The translations under genes and the position numbers were made by a program. Under the pieces are notes generated by a model. That model did no database searches, had not been told where the DNA came from, and saw only the letters and a program-made list of their open reading frames with translations. From JBCBSS01 sp039819065 (GTDB taxonomy: Bacteria > Bacteroidota > Bacteroidia > Cytophagales > Cyclobacteriaceae), in NCBI GenBank assembly GCA_039819065.1, contig JBCBSS010000130.1, positions 1-22,997 of the forward strand: DNA of 22,997 nucleotides, read 5' to 3'. Shown piece after piece: positions 16,006 through 22,997 of the stretch. Position 1 is the first letter of the stretch, and each line of letters starts with the position of its first letter.

Positions 16006-16233
16006 GAAATCATAACTTAGTGTGAGTGCGATGAAAAAGGGGACAAAACATAAAAATACAGTCATATCGCAGTGTAACGGAGATATCTTTCTCAATTAAG
16101 AGCTAATTACCATTGTTCTGCCACAGATTTTGCCAAGAAAGATTTCTCTCAAGTTCGAAAAGACTGTTTTTTTATGTTTTCCTCGAAACTTCGTAAGTCT
16201 GATGTCGAAACTCAGGTTAATTTAAAGAGGTTG

Positions 16234-16275
16234 AAACCCTGGGAGTTATGGAACTTCCAGGGTTTTTATTTTTTA
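16234..16275 (+). terminator. Strong intrinsic terminator downstream of prfB
   Basis: AAACCCTGGGAGTT (16234-16247) pairs with AACTTCCAGGGTTT (16252-16265) around the loop ATGG: 14 bp including one G·T pair. The tail TTATTTTTT follows. It lies about 230 bp after the prfB stop, so the prfB mRNA has a long 3' UTR unless another end exists. Confidence 0.85.
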
Positions 16276-16281
16276 ACCTGC

Positions 16282-16331
16282 CTTCGCTAAAGCTTCGGCA
16301 AACGAGGTATGTCTTCGCTAAAGCTACGACA
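16282..16331. repeat. Two-copy imperfect tandem repeat, 31-bp period
   Basis: CTTCGCTAAAGCTTCGGCA (16282-16300) and CTTCGCTAAAGCTACGACA (16313-16331) match at 17 of 19 positions. Each is followed by an ACGA-AGG-like end (ACGAGG, ACGAAGG), so each unit is partly palindromic (CTTCG … CGAAG). It looks like a dispersed intergenic palindromic element. Confidence 0.6.
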
Positions 16332-16467
16332 CACGAAGGGGTTGATGGTTTAATTCCCTGGGGCTTAATACAATTTATTAACATAGAATCGCCGGCTATT
16401 GATAAAAAGAAAGCCATCTTTGTCCCTTCTTCATTCAATGCAGGAATATTCTTAATCGAGGAAACTT

Positions 16468-17667
16468 ATGTCTGTTGATGTCATTGACATGCCTGTAGAA
16501 AAGCAGAAAGTGTACACTACCCAGTTTTGGTTGTTGTGTCTAAGCTCATATCTTTTCTTTTCCAGCTTTAATATGATCATTCCTGAGCTACCAAAATACC
16601 TCACCAGTTTAGGAGGTGAGGATTATAAAGGATTGATCATTTCGCTTTTTACTTTGACGGCACTGCTGTCACGCCCTTTCAGTGGCAAACTCACTGATAC
16701 CATAGGCAGAATACCGGTCATGGTGGTTGGTGCCGCAGTTTGCTTTGCGATAGGCTTTTTGTATCCTATTCTCAATACAGTATCAGGCTTTTTATTGGTC
16801 CGGTTTCTACATGGTTTTTCTACCGGCTTTAAGCCGACCGGTACAGCTGCTTATATCGCTGATATTGTTCCCGCCGACCGTAGGGGAGAAGCAATGGGTG
16901 TTCTAGGTGTATTCGGTAGTATGGGTATGGCCACAGGGCTTTTTGTGGGCAGTCCCATTGCTAACGCCTACTCATGGGAAGTGATGTTCTATGCGTCGTC
17001 ATGCGTTTCAATCTTGTCCATCGCTGTATTGTTGGGGATGAAAGAAACATTGCAAGAGAGACGAAAGCCAAGTTTGAGATTACTGAAAGTATCGCGTCAC
17101 GAGATCATAGAACCCAAAGTGTTCAAGCCTTCTATCGTTATGGTTATGACCTCATTTTCGTTTGGTATCATGCTTACCATCATGCCGGATTTCAGTGAGC
17201 ACTTGGGCATAGAAAACAAAGGACTGTTTTTCGCGTCCTTCATAGGCGCGTCGATTTTGGTCAGGGTGCTGGCAGGCAAGGTCTCTGACCGCTTTGGAAG
17301 AGTGATCGTGATGCGCGTATCCGCCTTTTGCCTGGCTTTAAGTATGATCTATGTCGGAATGATAGAAAACCTGACCATGCTATTACTAGGGTCGGTCTTT
17401 TTTGGTCTTTCTTATGGCATGAATTCACCCACGCTCTTCGCCTGGACAGCAGATTTGGGCAATCCCAAATTCATTGGGCGAGCTATGTCTACCGTCTTCA
17501 TAGCGTTGGAAATAGGCATAGGTACTGGAGCCTTATTATCGGCCTTCGTTTATGATAATAAGGTGGAGAACTTTCCCTGGGCTTTTTGGTCGGGAGCCAT
17601 TTTGAGCTTCCTGGCTTTTGTTACGCTAATGTTTATGAAGAGGGATAGCCCTCCGAGGCAACCTTAA
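16468..17667 (+). CDS. MFS family transporter, 12 transmembrane segments
   Basis: This 399-aa inner-membrane protein has about 12 hydrophobic segments in two halves. The loop 2-3 motif A of the major facilitator superfamily is seen as SGKLTDTIGRIPVM, with a related copy in the second half as AGKVSDRFGRVIVM. The first residues are cytosolic (MSVDVIDMPVEKQKV). The length is typical for drug/metabolite:H+ antiporters, and the overall look is of the multidrug-efflux (DHA1-like) branch. I cannot tell the substrate. It starts with ATG 16468, preceded by GAGG about 9 nt upstream. It appears to be a single-gene unit. Confidence 0.85.
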   Translation: MSVDVIDMPVEKQKVYTTQFWLLCLSSYLFFSSFNMIIPELPKYLTSLGGEDYKGLIISLFTLTALLSRPFSGKLTDTIGRIPVMVVGAAVCFAIGFLYPILNTVSGFLLVRFLHGFSTGFKPTGTAAYIADIVPADRRGEAMGVLGVFGSMGMATGLFVGSPIANAYSWEVMFYASSCVSILSIAVLLGMKETLQERRKPSLRLLKVSRHEIIEPKVFKPSIVMVMTSFSFGIMLTIMPDFSEHLGIENKGLFFASFIGASILVRVLAGKVSDRFGRVIVMRVSAFCLALSMIYVGMIENLTMLLLGSVFFGLSYGMNSPTLFAWTADLGNPKFIGRAMSTVFIALEIGIGTGALLSAFVYDNKVENFPWAFWSGAILSFLAFVTLMFMKRDSPPRQP

Positions 17668-17705
17668 TCAACTCATGAAAATATTTCTAGCTGATTGAGT
17701 TAATT
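17666..17705 (+). terminator. Weak hairpin at the end of the MFS gene
   Basis: AATCAACTCA (17666-17675) and TGAGTTAATT (17696-17705) pair with one mismatch around a 20-nt loop. There is no T-tract, so termination is doubtful. Confidence 0.3.
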
Positions 17706-17726
17706 GCTAACTCCGGAACGGAAATA

Positions 17727-17741
17727 AACGCTCTAAGCGTT
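17727..17741. promoter_or_regulatory. Palindromic candidate operator of the antitoxin-like gene
   Basis: AACGCT (17727-17732) and AGCGTT (17736-17741) are perfect inverted halves with a CTA spacer. They end 11 bp before the ATG at 17753. This is the expected place for autorepression in a toxin-antitoxin module, but that role is inferred. Confidence 0.4.
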
Positions 17742-17752
17742 ATATTAGTGAT

Positions 17753-17998
17753 ATGTCTAAAAAGACAAAATACCTAACATACATTGAAGAGACTAAGAAG
17801 CATCATTCACATCTTGCCAAAGTAGCTAAAAACTCTGTTAAAAAGGCTATTCGAAAATCAAAAGAGAATGATGTGACTGTAACGTACCTTGAAGGGAATG
17901 CTATAGTTTCAGAAAAGCCAAATGGAGAAACTAGTATCATTGAGCATATCCAAGTAGCCCCTAGAAAAGTAAAGGTTGGAGATACAACCACCATTTAG
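17753..17998 (+). CDS. Small antitoxin-like protein upstream of a decayed zeta-type kinase
   Basis: This 81-aa cytosolic protein has a basic helical N-terminus (MSKKTKYLTYIEETKKHHSH, AKNSVKKAIRKSKENDV) and a short strand-rich second half (VTVTYLEGNAIVSEKPNGET, then IIEHIQVAP). Short proteins of this shape ('…ITYLe.n.iv.e.pnG') precede zeta-toxin/AAA-like P-loop kinases in Bacteroidota. Here the following gene starts inside this one (17976) and is broken. I infer an orphan antitoxin of a degenerate toxin-antitoxin pair, resting on that arrangement and on memory of similar pairs; there is no catalytic motif to confirm it. A palindrome lies just upstream of the start. Confidence 0.55.
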   Translation: MSKKTKYLTYIEETKKHHSHLAKVAKNSVKKAIRKSKENDVTVTYLEGNAIVSEKPNGETSIIEHIQVAPRKVKVGDTTTI

Positions 17999-18104
17999 AA
18001 AAGGAAGAAGATTACGTGTTTTTGCAGGCCCTAACGGGTCGGGTGAAATAACCATTCTACATCAAATTGATAAAATAAAAAGCCCCGAATTATGCTTGTC
18101 ATAA
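17976..18104 (+). pseudogene. Truncated zeta-toxin-like P-loop kinase remnant
   Basis: From a TTG at 17976 the frame reads …PFRKGRRLRVFAGPNGSGEI… and ends at TAA 18102-18104 after 42 codons. The start is characteristic of zeta-toxin/AAA-type kinases, whose Walker A is AGPNGSGKST. Here Lys and Ser/Thr are replaced (GSGEIT), so nucleotide binding should be lost. The remaining ~150-200 residues of such a kinase are absent; the frame runs straight into the terminator at 18081. It overlaps the antitoxin-like gene by 23 bp, as in intact pairs. I infer a toxin inactivated by point change and 3' deletion. Confidence 0.6.
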
Positions 18105-18113
18105 CCCGGGGCT
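18081..18113 (-). terminator. Bidirectional hairpin; terminator of the DUF2807 gene
   Basis: AGCCCCG (18081-18087) pairs with CGGGGCT (18107-18113), and TTATG/CATAA pair inside. On the minus strand it is followed by TTTTATTTTA, giving a good terminator 24 bp after the DUF2807 stop. On the plus strand a weaker TCTTTTT lies further off. Confidence 0.75.
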
Positions 18114-18137
18114 GTAAGTCTTTTTAGTTAGTTACCG

Positions 18138-18845
18138 CTAGATTTTTTTCACTTTACCACTTCCTGATGAGCTGGCGTTAACATGACTAGGGTTGCCTTT
18201 ATAATAGATACTTCCGCTTCCGGAAATACGTGCGTCAATCCTATCGGAAACATTAACACGGCAAGAACCAGATCCGGAAATAGAAGCGTCTATGGCTTTG
18301 CAAGAGAACTCCTCACCATCTATTTTACCAGATCCGGAAATAGAAATGTCATTATTGTCTGCGTTTCCTGAGATTGTAATTCTGCCTGAGCCTGATATAG
18401 AAAAATCAACGTCTGCAGCATCTACCTCGAGCTCCATTTTGCCTGCTCCGCTAACGGATAGCCTTAGGTCATCAGTTTTGAACTTGTTTTGCCCCATCAC
18501 CCGGCCTGAACCACCGACACTTATTCCCTCAATGTTTTTAACCGTGATATAAATGTCCAACTTTCCACTGGAAGACCAATTTTTCCAACCGTTGCCTTCT
18601 CTTCTGATGATCAATTTATCGCCTTTTACAACGGTCTCTATTTTTCTCAGTTTATCATCTGACCCCACTAATTCTACCTTTTGTGTATTCCCTTGGGTTA
18701 AGTATAGCGTACCGGATGTTTGGAAAGAAATACGGGTGAATGAATCAACATTTCTTTTCTCTCTCTCCTGGGCATTAGTAAATGTAAATGCGGTGATAAG
18801 AACGGCAAAGGTTCCGATCAATGCGTAAAGGGAGTTTCTTTTCAT
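18138..18845 (-). CDS. Secreted DUF2807 'head GIN' beta-helix protein
   Basis: This 235-aa protein has a signal peptide (hydrophobic core about residues 6-22, cut TFTNA-QER at A25/Q26). The mature part begins with the typical FTRISFQTSGTLYLTQG strand pair and continues as a beta-helix with at least seven [SG]-GSG-[RKS] turns: VGGSGRV, VSGAGKM, ISGSGRI, ISGSGKI, ISGSGSC, ISGSGSI and SSGSGKV. This is the DUF2807 family (putative auto-transporter adhesin, head GIN domain), common in Bacteroidota. The length is typical. Its biochemical role is not known; a surface or periplasmic scaffold is likely. It is single, divergent from the EamA gene, and ends at a strong terminator. Confidence 0.85.
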   Translation of the reverse strand: MKRNSLYALIGTFAVLITAFTFTNAQEREKRNVDSFTRISFQTSGTLYLTQGNTQKVELVGSDDKLRKIETVVKGDKLIIRREGNGWKNWSSSGKLDIYITVKNIEGISVGGSGRVMGQNKFKTDDLRLSVSGAGKMELEVDAADVDFSISGSGRITISGNADNNDISISGSGKIDGEEFSCKAIDASISGSGSCRVNVSDRIDARISGSGSIYYKGNPSHVNASSSGSGKVKKI

Positions 18846-19158
18846 GATATAGCGGTTTTTTTAATACTGTAGTATATAGAGTAAAGACTTTGTCCGTTTC
18901 ATAAGGTTGCTTATTCGACGAATTTAATTTACTGCTTTGACGTCGTATAGCTGGCAAAGGTTACTGGCCCAGTTGAGATTATGCCGAAATAAATACTTCC
19001 AGCACCATGTTTTGACCTGACGTGGATTATTCTCACGCTGATATAAGTGAACTGTAGATTGAAATCAGGTAGGCTTTCACTAATTTTGAGGCATCAGGCA
19101 TTTTTTAGGATCAAGGCATACTGGAAGATTTTTATAACCCTAACTATCCTTTGAGAAT
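18846..19158. promoter_or_regulatory. 313-bp divergent intergenic region between DUF2807 and EamA genes
   Basis: It contains an exact Bacteroidota promoter for the rightward gene (19059-19088). I found no equally good promoter for the leftward gene; CAAAGGTTA near 18955 is one base off the reversed -7 box. The rest has no gene. Confidence 0.5.
19059..19088 (+). promoter_or_regulatory. Bacteroidota-type promoter of the EamA transporter gene
   Basis: TTG at 19059-19061, a 19-bp spacer, and TAATTTTG at 19081-19088 match the housekeeping consensus exactly, with the same geometry as the prfB promoter. The predicted transcript start is near 19095, about 64 nt before the TTG start codon. Confidence 0.6.
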
Positions 19159-20049
19159 TTGATTAACCTCCTTTTAAGCATACTCACCAATGTGGCCATA
19201 TTTGCTGCATTCAGGACGTATGCCGTCTTTAAGATAGATACATTCAGGGCTATCGTCATCAATTATGTTGTGTGCGTGCTTACGGGACTAGCCTTCATTG
19301 GTGATACGAGTAAGCTGGCATCAATTAGTTTGAACGATAAATGGCTGCCTTATGCCATTGTATTAGGAGCCATTTTTATCGGTACCTTCTATTTGATGGC
19401 ACTGACCACACAGAAGTTCAGTATTACTGTTTCTTCTATCGCCTCCAAAATGTCTTTGATAATACCCGTACTATTTAGCTTACTGGTACTCAAGCTACAA
19501 ACCAAAGCCTATGACTATGTCAATTACATCGGCCTGGTATTAGGTTTTATTGCTATTCTACTGAGTTCTTATAGAAAGAGTAGGGACCGGAGTGAACGGG
19601 TATTAAAACCAATAGACTTTATTTTGCCTATCGTTATATTCTTGTTTGGAGGTGTCATTGATACAGTCATCAACTATGTGAATGTGAAACATTTGATGGA
19701 CGATGATCAAGCTATCTTTCCAGTAGTACTATTTGCATCGGCGGCGGTTTGGGGCATTATCGCGTTATTTTTTAGAAAGGGTAGGTTGGATATGAAAAGC
19801 CTGCTGGGCGGAGTACTGCTCGGTATGGTCAATTACTTTTCCGTGTACTTCGTGCTCAAGGCGCTATCATCTTTCGGTAATGATGGTGCCATGGTATTTC
19901 CCATTCTGAACATTGGTATCATACTGGTATCTTCCCTTCTTTCTATTCTATTGTTTAAAGAGAAGCTACTTAAAGTAAATTGGTTGGGTTTGATACTAGC
20001 GTTGATCGCTATCATATTCATTTCATACCAGGATATTATATGGCACTAA
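19159..20049 (+). CDS. EamA/DMT-family membrane transporter
   Basis: This 296-aa protein has about ten hydrophobic helices in two five-helix halves, as in the drug/metabolite transporter (EamA) superfamily. The first half ends near LVLGFIAILLSSYRKSRDR, followed by a cytosolic linker, and the second half ends in WLGLILALIAIIFISYQDII, the typical last helix of this family. The start is TTG at 19159. No ATG occurs in frame between the upstream stop (19141) and the first helix, and starting later would remove helix 1. A consensus promoter lies 70 bp upstream. The substrate cannot be told. Confidence 0.8.
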   Translation: MINLLLSILTNVAIFAAFRTYAVFKIDTFRAIVINYVVCVLTGLAFIGDTSKLASISLNDKWLPYAIVLGAIFIGTFYLMALTTQKFSITVSSIASKMSLIIPVLFSLLVLKLQTKAYDYVNYIGLVLGFIAILLSSYRKSRDRSERVLKPIDFILPIVIFLFGGVIDTVINYVNVKHLMDDDQAIFPVVLFASAAVWGIIALFFRKGRLDMKSLLGGVLLGMVNYFSVYFVLKALSSFGNDGAMVFPILNIGIILVSSLLSILLFKEKLLKVNWLGLILALIAIIFISYQDIIWH

Positions 20050-20085
20050 AAATGAAAAAGCCACCCTACGTCTCCGCAGGATGGC
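20048..20085 (-). terminator. Terminator for the leftward vWA gene, abutting the EamA stop
   Basis: GCCACCCT (20060-20067) and AGGATGGC (20078-20085) pair with one mismatch. On the minus strand the hairpin is followed by TTTTTCATTTTT. It serves the minus-strand gene ending at 20116 and overlaps the 3' end of the convergent EamA gene. Confidence 0.65.
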
Positions 20086-20115
20086 AAATTTGACACTGGG
20101 TATTAAGGGTTGTTT

Positions 20116-21285
20116 TTATTCGAATGTAAAGTTTTTGTTTGCCGCCTGTTTTCTGATGGCGGTTAACATCGCCTTATCCAACATCTCAACACCTGAAGCT
20201 TTTTGCTTTTCGCGAACGTAGGCCTGCCTTTTTTTACTTAACTCCTGAATCTTCGCGTTTATTTCATCGCGTTCCTTCTTTTTCTTTTCAACATACCTCT
20301 TTTTCTCAGTAGTACTCATCCCCTTCATTTCTTGAGGTAGTTCTTCTTCACGGATTTCGTCTATCTCAAAGTCTTTATCCTCTGAGGCATCGACCAAATC
20401 CCATGATTCATTCTTGTAAAGTCGAGAGCTTTTAGAAATAGCCCTCTTGGCTGCGTTAGCAGAGCCGTAGCTCTGGGCATTGGAATCTTGCGTCCTTTGC
20501 TTTTCCTTCTTCTCTTTTCCCAATGCCCCATAAGCTACATAGGTTTTGTTTAATTTATTATTGAGTCTGGCGATGTCATCGTCATAAGGGGAATCGATAT
20601 AAACTGTTTTCTTATTCTGCTCTATGCTCATGTAGCTACCTCTGGCCAAGTCAGCACCAGCTTTCCAGCTTGTGGCTATACCTTCTTCATGGCGCCCGCA
20701 GAAAATGGTATTCACCACAATGTTCTTATCCCTTGCTTTCAAACAAGCATCGGTGTAATTGATACTTCTACCCTGGGTAAAAGGCTCATTGCCCGCTATG
20801 AATATCATTTTAAGATCTTCAGAAGAACCACCCCAGTTCAGTTGATTGATGGAAGTGTTGATCACCTGTCCACAGTATTCATTACCGCCATGGGTTTTCA
20901 AAGCAAAGAGCTTTTCAGAAATGTCATCCAAATCACTGGTGAGTGGTAGTACCATTCTGATATAACCTTCTTGAGAAGGGAGATTGTCGTTGCCATACTC
21001 ATAAAGAGCGATCTCAAGGTCAGGGCGATCACCCTCGCATTTCGCTTTGGCCAACTCATTGACAATCTCCCACAATTGCGCTTTAGCTTGATCGATCAAT
21101 CCGTCCATGCTATTACTCGTATCAAGCAGCAAGGCAATTCTGATCTTTTTATCCGTTTCCGGAAGCGCTCCAAAAGAGGTGGCACCCACTTTAGCAGCGA
21201 TTGTATCACTTGATAAACCAACACATAGTAAAGCCACTACCATGATCAATTTGTAATTAGTTTTTAATGCCAACATATTTTTCAT
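20116..21285 (-). CDS. Secreted vWA-domain protein with charged coiled-coil tail
   Basis: I start at ATG 21285 (389 aa), because the signal peptide follows at once (KLIMVVALLCVGLSSDTIA, cut near AA-K); longer frames add non-signal residues. A von Willebrand A domain begins at residue about 47, with the metal-ion-adhesion MIDAS motif DTSNS at 55-59. A lysine/glutamate-rich helical tail (KKRYVEKKKKERDEINAKIQ) takes up the last ~75 residues. Its signal peptide ends in Ala-Lys, unlike the Gln rule of its neighbours. It is followed by a terminator. The upstream element at 21382 is shared with the next vWA gene at identical spacing. Its function, such as a surface or periplasmic metal-dependent binding protein, is unknown. 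Confidence 0.8.
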   Translation of the reverse strand: MKNMLALKTNYKLIMVVALLCVGLSSDTIAAKVGATSFGALPETDKKIRIALLLDTSNSMDGLIDQAKAQLWEIVNELAKAKCEGDRPDLEIALYEYGNDNLPSQEGYIRMVLPLTSDLDDISEKLFALKTHGGNEYCGQVINTSINQLNWGGSSEDLKMIFIAGNEPFTQGRSINYTDACLKARDKNIVVNTIFCGRHEEGIATSWKAGADLARGSYMSIEQNKKTVYIDSPYDDDIARLNNKLNKTYVAYGALGKEKKEKQRTQDSNAQSYGSANAAKRAISKSSRLYKNESWDLVDASEDKDFEIDEIREEELPQEMKGMSTTEKKRYVEKKKKERDEINAKIQELSKKRQAYVREKQKASGVEMLDKAMLTAIRKQAANKNFTFE

Positions 21286-21381
21286 AACCGTATTTTTTTG
21301 TGTCAATACCTTTATTAACGGGCAATTTAGAGGTGCATTTGCCTTTTGAAAGGCGCACTTAGTGAAGTGCCATGGACACAT

Positions 21382-21410
21382 GGTGAAGTGGTCATTTGAT
21401 TAAGGGAAAT
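21382..21410 (-). promoter_or_regulatory. Shared upstream element, copy 1
   Basis: On the minus strand this 29-bp stretch begins ATTTCCCTTA and ends CACC. It matches the stretch at 22895-22923 at 22 of 29 positions without gaps. It ends 96 nt before the vWA start codon at 21285. No housekeeping promoter is visible nearby, so it may be a regulator site or an alternative-sigma promoter. Confidence 0.45.
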
Positions 21411-21460
21411 CTTTTCCGAAAATGAATGCATATGTCAGACAATGCTGGATAAAGCCATCA

Positions 21461-22798
21461 TCAAATGCGCTCTAACTTCTTTTGATTGGATACAAGAATA
21501 TCCCTCACCCTCAGCATGTCCTTGTCCTTCAATCGAGGGAACACCGCGTCCACATCATCTAATACTTCATTAAGAATTACTTTAGCCGCATCAGGATTCC
21601 GGTTGTTGAGCTCCGTGGCCATATCCTTCAGTGACTGGGCCATTTTAGCGATGTAAAGGTTTTTGAGTACCTCAGAATTCGTGATCTTCCGCCCTTGAGC
21701 GATCGAGGTTTTATTTGAGATCGTGCGTTGCTGGCCTGATTTGCTATCGCTATATACCAACCTGGCTTTAACCAGAGGTCTTTTGTTTGTATTCTCCAGT
21801 TTTAACTTGTAGAGTACCACCTGCGTCATGCCCAGGTTTAAATTGTTAAGTGGAATACTTATCGTGTTTTCCCCATATTGAGGTGTATAACCATAGATGT
21901 CCTCTACAGATATTGATTTCGGATATTCTAAGACCAATGAGGCCTGTTTGGCGACGATGGAAATGAGGCTTTCTAGCTCTGTATCGAAGACCTTGACAAT
22001 ATCTTCCTGATGGTCGCCAACGAAATGATTGGATCCTCTGCCTTGCCTGGCAATTTGCTGTAATAATGAATAGTTGATATTCCGCCCCACACCAATGGTG
22101 GATACGTCTATACCTTCCTGGTTATACGCACCGGAATTGCTCACTATCTTTTCAGGGTCGACCACGCCTCTGTTGGCGATGCCATCAGTGAGTAGCACTA
22201 CCTTATTAGTGCCATTGGGCAGCAGGTTCTTTTGGACTTCCTTGTACCCAAACATCAAACCTTCATGCAAGTTGGTAGAACCACCCGGCACCAAGCTTTC
22301 TATTATGCTATCGATGTTACTTATTTCACCTGCCTTTACCGCAGGTTGAATGACCGTCGCCTGTGATGAGTAAGCCACGATAGAAATGTAATCTTCAGAT
22401 CTAAGCCCGGTAATGAATTTGTGCAGGGCCTTTTTTACTTTCCCTAGTTTATTGTCCGATTGCATAGATCCACTGCAATCAATGACCAGGCTTACGTTCG
22501 CCGGAGGCATGTTGGAGAAGTCTAACAATTGCCTCGTGGCAATGCCTGCCTGTAGAATGACTTCATCATCACCAGAAGTGGTGTAATCAAGGCTTAAAGC
22601 GATTTCTTTACCATTGGTCGGTATACCAATTCTATGAAGGTGATAATTCAAATACTCTTCAACAATCACCTGGTTTGGGGAAATAACACCGTTAGCCCTG
22701 TTCATCGTTACGGATGCGGATGAGTAGCCGCGTTGGGCCATTACATGATAATGATTGATTACCATAAATAATGCGAATAAAATGATGCTTCTTTTCAT
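21461..22798 (-). CDS. Secreted vWA-domain (YfbK-like) protein
   Basis: This 445-aa protein has a signal peptide (SIILFALFMVINHYHVMA-QRG, cut A21/Q22). A pre-domain (VIVEEYLNYHLHRIGIPTNG) precedes the von Willebrand A domain, as in YfbK-like proteins. MIDAS residues DCSGS are at 107-111, followed by the downstream Thr in VPGGSTNLHEG and Asp in LLTDGIANRG, so the metal site looks complete. A beta-rich and then helical C-terminal part follows, ending in LVSNQKKLERI. The upstream element at 22895 is shared with the neighbouring vWA gene. Such proteins bind ligands through Mg2+; the ligand is unknown here. Confidence 0.85.
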   Translation of the reverse strand: MKRSIILFALFMVINHYHVMAQRGYSSASVTMNRANGVISPNQVIVEEYLNYHLHRIGIPTNGKEIALSLDYTTSGDDEVILQAGIATRQLLDFSNMPPANVSLVIDCSGSMQSDNKLGKVKKALHKFITGLRSEDYISIVAYSSQATVIQPAVKAGEISNIDSIIESLVPGGSTNLHEGLMFGYKEVQKNLLPNGTNKVVLLTDGIANRGVVDPEKIVSNSGAYNQEGIDVSTIGVGRNINYSLLQQIARQGRGSNHFVGDHQEDIVKVFDTELESLISIVAKQASLVLEYPKSISVEDIYGYTPQYGENTISIPLNNLNLGMTQVVLYKLKLENTNKRPLVKARLVYSDSKSGQQRTISNKTSIAQGRKITNSEVLKNLYIAKMAQSLKDMATELNNRNPDAAKVILNEVLDDVDAVFPRLKDKDMLRVRDILVSNQKKLERI

Positions 22799-22894
22799 AG
22801 TCTTATCGTTTGAGATTTCACTACGATTTTAAGTAAAATTTGAAGCGGCTCTAAGTGCCATAATGCTGGACTTAGCCAAGCCTGACTGCCAGCA

Positions 22895-22923
22895 GGTGAG
22901 TGTGTCGTTTAACTAAGGGAAAT
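22895..22923 (-). promoter_or_regulatory. Shared upstream element, copy 2
   Basis: This is the partner of 21382-21410. On the minus strand it begins ATTTCCCTTA and ends CTCACC. It ends 96 nt before the vWA start at 22798, the same distance as copy 1. The remaining bases to the window end hold no supported gene. Confidence 0.45.
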
Positions 22924-22997
22924 GGACATCATAAATGAGTATAAAACCCTTAATTCGACTAGAATGAAAAGCCTTAAGTTTCCTTTTAGCGTATAAG

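Larger units (their letters stand above)
16006..16467. other. 462-bp intergenic region between prfB and the MFS gene
   Basis: No gene is supported. It contains a strong terminator (16234-16275) and an imperfect tandem repeat (16282-16331). The rest (16006-16230) is unassigned and T-rich in places, including a run of seven T near 16170. A 76-codon frame from 16248 runs through the terminator loop and the repeats and is not a credible gene. Confidence 0.6.

Noticed and set aside
16282..16339. CRISPR array
   Set aside because: Only two imperfect copies with a 12-base gap and no further repeats or cas genes.
16248..16478. 76-codon open frame before the MFS gene
   Set aside because: Its start lies in the loop of a terminator and it runs through the tandem repeats and into the MFS start; the translation has no domain features.
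1..22997. tRNA or rRNA genes, insertion sequences, integrases
   Set aside because: No cloverleaf-like, rRNA-like or transposase-like sequence was recognised on either strand.

Overview
The window looks like a chromosomal segment of a Bacteroidota bacterium, probably of the Cytophagales type. The grounds are: nearly every exported protein has a signal peptide that would be cut just before Gln; two promoters match the Bacteroidota pattern TTG-N19-TAnnTTTG exactly; and the families present (DUF6443/RHS, DUF2807 'head GIN', DUF922, CHU_C-type Ig domains) are typical of that phylum. Base composition is moderate to low GC outside the RHS operon.

Layout. Positions 1-2031 hold a truncated TPR/transmembrane sensor-like remnant, an XRE-type regulator on the minus strand, and two small unknown genes separated by a strong intrinsic terminator. 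Positions 2032-2419 are a structured non-coding leader with two hairpins. Positions 2420-13268 form a tight five-gene operon: a 1376-aa SpvB/RHS-like protein, a 638-aa DUF6443/RHS protein, a small secreted lipocalin-like protein, a 1338-aa Ig/FN3/RHS-core protein with a C-terminal toxin-like domain, and a 96-aa probable immunity protein whose start codon overlaps the toxin stop. It ends at a clear terminator. Positions 13530-14797 hold a DUF922 Zn-protease-like gene and an unknown secreted or membrane gene. prfB follows (14919-16005), with a canonical programmed +1 frameshift and its own promoter. Next come an MFS transporter, a small antitoxin-like gene followed by a decayed P-loop (zeta-toxin-like) remnant, a DUF2807 protein, a DMT/EamA transporter and two secreted vWA-domain proteins.

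The most interesting system is the RHS operon. The RHS chain, which in the related Bacteroidota proteins I know runs through one polypeptide, is split here between two separately exported proteins exactly at the FGMELFYN / QYNGNISAIKWK junction. A secreted lipocalin-like gene plus a new signal peptide, four Ig repeats and an FN3 domain lie between the halves. The last ~230 residues and the downstream gene are markedly AT-rich, as expected for an exchangeable polymorphic toxin/immunity tip. I do not recognise the toxin fold. It carries a cluster of His residues (SYHMD, GHE, HPH, PHIN), so it may be a new toxin class.

Second in interest is a 29-bp element upstream of both vWA genes. It sits at exactly the same distance (96 nt) from each start codon, which suggests shared control of the pair. 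All functional calls come from reading the sequence. No database search was possible.
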